Shown piece after piece: positions 4,887-5,734 of a DNA stretch of 5,734 nt. This DNA is from Candidatus Parepulonipiscium sp. PG-Nun2H_MBin03. Its GTDB lineage: Bacteria > Bacillota > Clostridia > Lachnospirales > Cellulosilyticaceae. The stretch is from contig MDJN01000038.1 in the NCBI GenBank assembly GCA_001995005.1, positions 1 to 5,734 of the forward strand, given 5' to 3'. Under the pieces are notes generated by a model. The model ran no database searches. It was given only the letters and a program-made list of their open reading frames with translations, and had not been told where the DNA came from. Position 1 is the stretch's first letter. Every line of letters starts with the position of its first letter. Both the position numbers and the translations under genes were made by a program.

Positions 4887-5734
4887 ATGGATTGTCATAA
4901 TGTCAATGATTTAGCAGATGACAAAAAAATAGCAGAGTTTGATAATAAGATTTTATTAGTCGGAAACCCAAATGTAGGTAAATCAGTAATTTTTACCGCA
5001 CTAACTGGTGTGCATGTTGTGAGTGCCAATTATGCAGGTACCACAGTTAGTTATACTAAAGCCAAAATGGTTCTAGCAGATAAGGAATATAATGTAATTG
5101 ATGTTCCAGGTATTTATTCATTAGAAGTTGCATCTGAGGCTGAGTTAGTTGCAGTTAAATTTGTACAATCTAATCCTACTGCAGTTATTTGTGTGCTAGA
5201 CGCAACCAATTTAACCAGAAATTTAAATTTAGCTCTAGAACTTATGAAGTTTGAAATACCGATAATATTTGCTCTTAATTTAGCGGATGTTGCAGAAAGA
5301 AAGGGGATAAATATTTCGACGCAGATACTTTCTGCAGAACTTGGTGCCCCAGTTATAAAAACAGTAGCTGTAAAAGGAGAGGGGATAAACTCACTCAAAG
5401 AACAGCTTATCCATATACTAGAAAATTCATCTGATGAATGTGTCAATTGCAACGGATGCTCATCAAACTCTAATGAGGAGAAAGAGTCGTTATCTCCATC
5501 AGAAATCTGGGAGAAATCAAGACATATAACAAAAAAATGTGTTACGCATACAGGTGAAAAATTAGAATTTATTGACAGAATTGGCCAAAAGATGATCCAA
5601 CCTATGCCAGGAATACCAATAGCTTTATTAGTGGCTATTGTGACTCTTGGACTTATAGTAGGAGGAGGAAAAGCACTTAGAGTAGTTTTATTTTTACCGT
5701 TAGTAAATGGTATGATAGTACCATTTTTTGAAAC
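4887..5734 (+). CDS. feoB: FeoB ferrous iron transporter, N-terminal G domain and first membrane segment, partial
   Basis: 282 codons are present before the window ends; full-length FeoB is normally 600-800 residues. FeoB brings Fe2+ across the cytoplasmic membrane, with a cytosolic GTPase domain controlling transport. The G domain shows G1 GNPNVGKS (26-33), a G2 region NYAGTTVSY (48-56), G3 DVPG (72-75), G4 NLAD (131-134, where NMxD is usual) and a G5-like AVKGEG (161-166). A helical spacer follows, then a linker with C185, C188 and C191, an RH element (212-213), DRI (230-232), PMPGIPI (239-245) and the first membrane helix, about 244-260. The start is the ATG after AGGTGGGGG (4872-4880). 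The substituted G4 and the glycine-rich first membrane region suggest a variant of the family, so transport of iron specifically is inferred from FeoA next door. Confidence 0.88.
   Translation, partial: MDCHNVNDLADDKKIAEFDNKILLVGNPNVGKSVIFTALTGVHVVSANYAGTTVSYTKAKMVLADKEYNVIDVPGIYSLEVASEAELVAVKFVQSNPTAVICVLDATNLTRNLNLALELMKFEIPIIFALNLADVAERKGINISTQILSAELGAPVIKTVAVKGEGINSLKEQLIHILENSSDECVNCNGCSSNSNEEKESLSPSEIWEKSRHITKKCVTHTGEKLEFIDRIGQKMIQPMPGIPIALLVAIVTLGLIVGGGKALRVVLFLPLVNGMIVPFFE

Noticed and set aside
5114..5452. Leftward open frame of 112 codons opposite feoB
   Set aside because: It overlaps the FeoB GTPase domain, whose motifs are clear on the other strand.

Overview
The window is AT-rich, has strong purine-rich ribosome binding sites and AT-biased codon use, and looks like chromosomal DNA of a low-GC Firmicute, probably a member of Clostridia. 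That placement is an inference from base composition and gene style. I recognised no marker gene that would fix the genus.

Layout: (1) Positions 1-207 hold the 5' end of a leftward cobalamin biosynthesis gene, cbiB. (2) Positions 208-468 are a divergent promoter region in which the -35 boxes of the leftward and rightward promoters overlap almost completely. (3) Positions 469-1791 encode a rightward soluble GGDEF-EAL protein. (4) Positions 1792-1982 lie between two convergent genes and are packed with palindromes: a perfect 19-bp stem, a 71-nt imperfect hairpin and a 15-bp AT-rich terminator-like stem. (5) Positions 1983-4292 encode a leftward membrane protein with an extracellular Cache-like sensor, a GGDEF domain and an EAL domain. 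(6) Positions 4293-4645 are an AT-rich divergent regulatory region. (7) From 4646 to the window end there is a rightward feoA-feoB pair for ferrous iron uptake; feoB is cut by the window edge.

The two central genes share a theme. Both have a GGDEF domain whose signature glycines are lost (LADEF and ISDEF), and both have an EAL domain with every catalytic residue I can place. Both should therefore break down cyclic di-GMP rather than make it: one in the cytosol with no obvious sensor, the other under control of an external signal. They point at each other across the palindromic region and have separate promoters, so they are neighbours but not an operon. The flanking corrinoid and iron genes belong to other pathways, and nothing in the sequence ties them to cyclic di-GMP signalling.

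I see no phage genes, CRISPR array, rRNA, tRNA or complete insertion sequence. The least explained part is the structured non-coding DNA at 1810-1980. The other points worth checking are the shared -35 region at 311-317 and the cysteine cluster in the FeoB linker.
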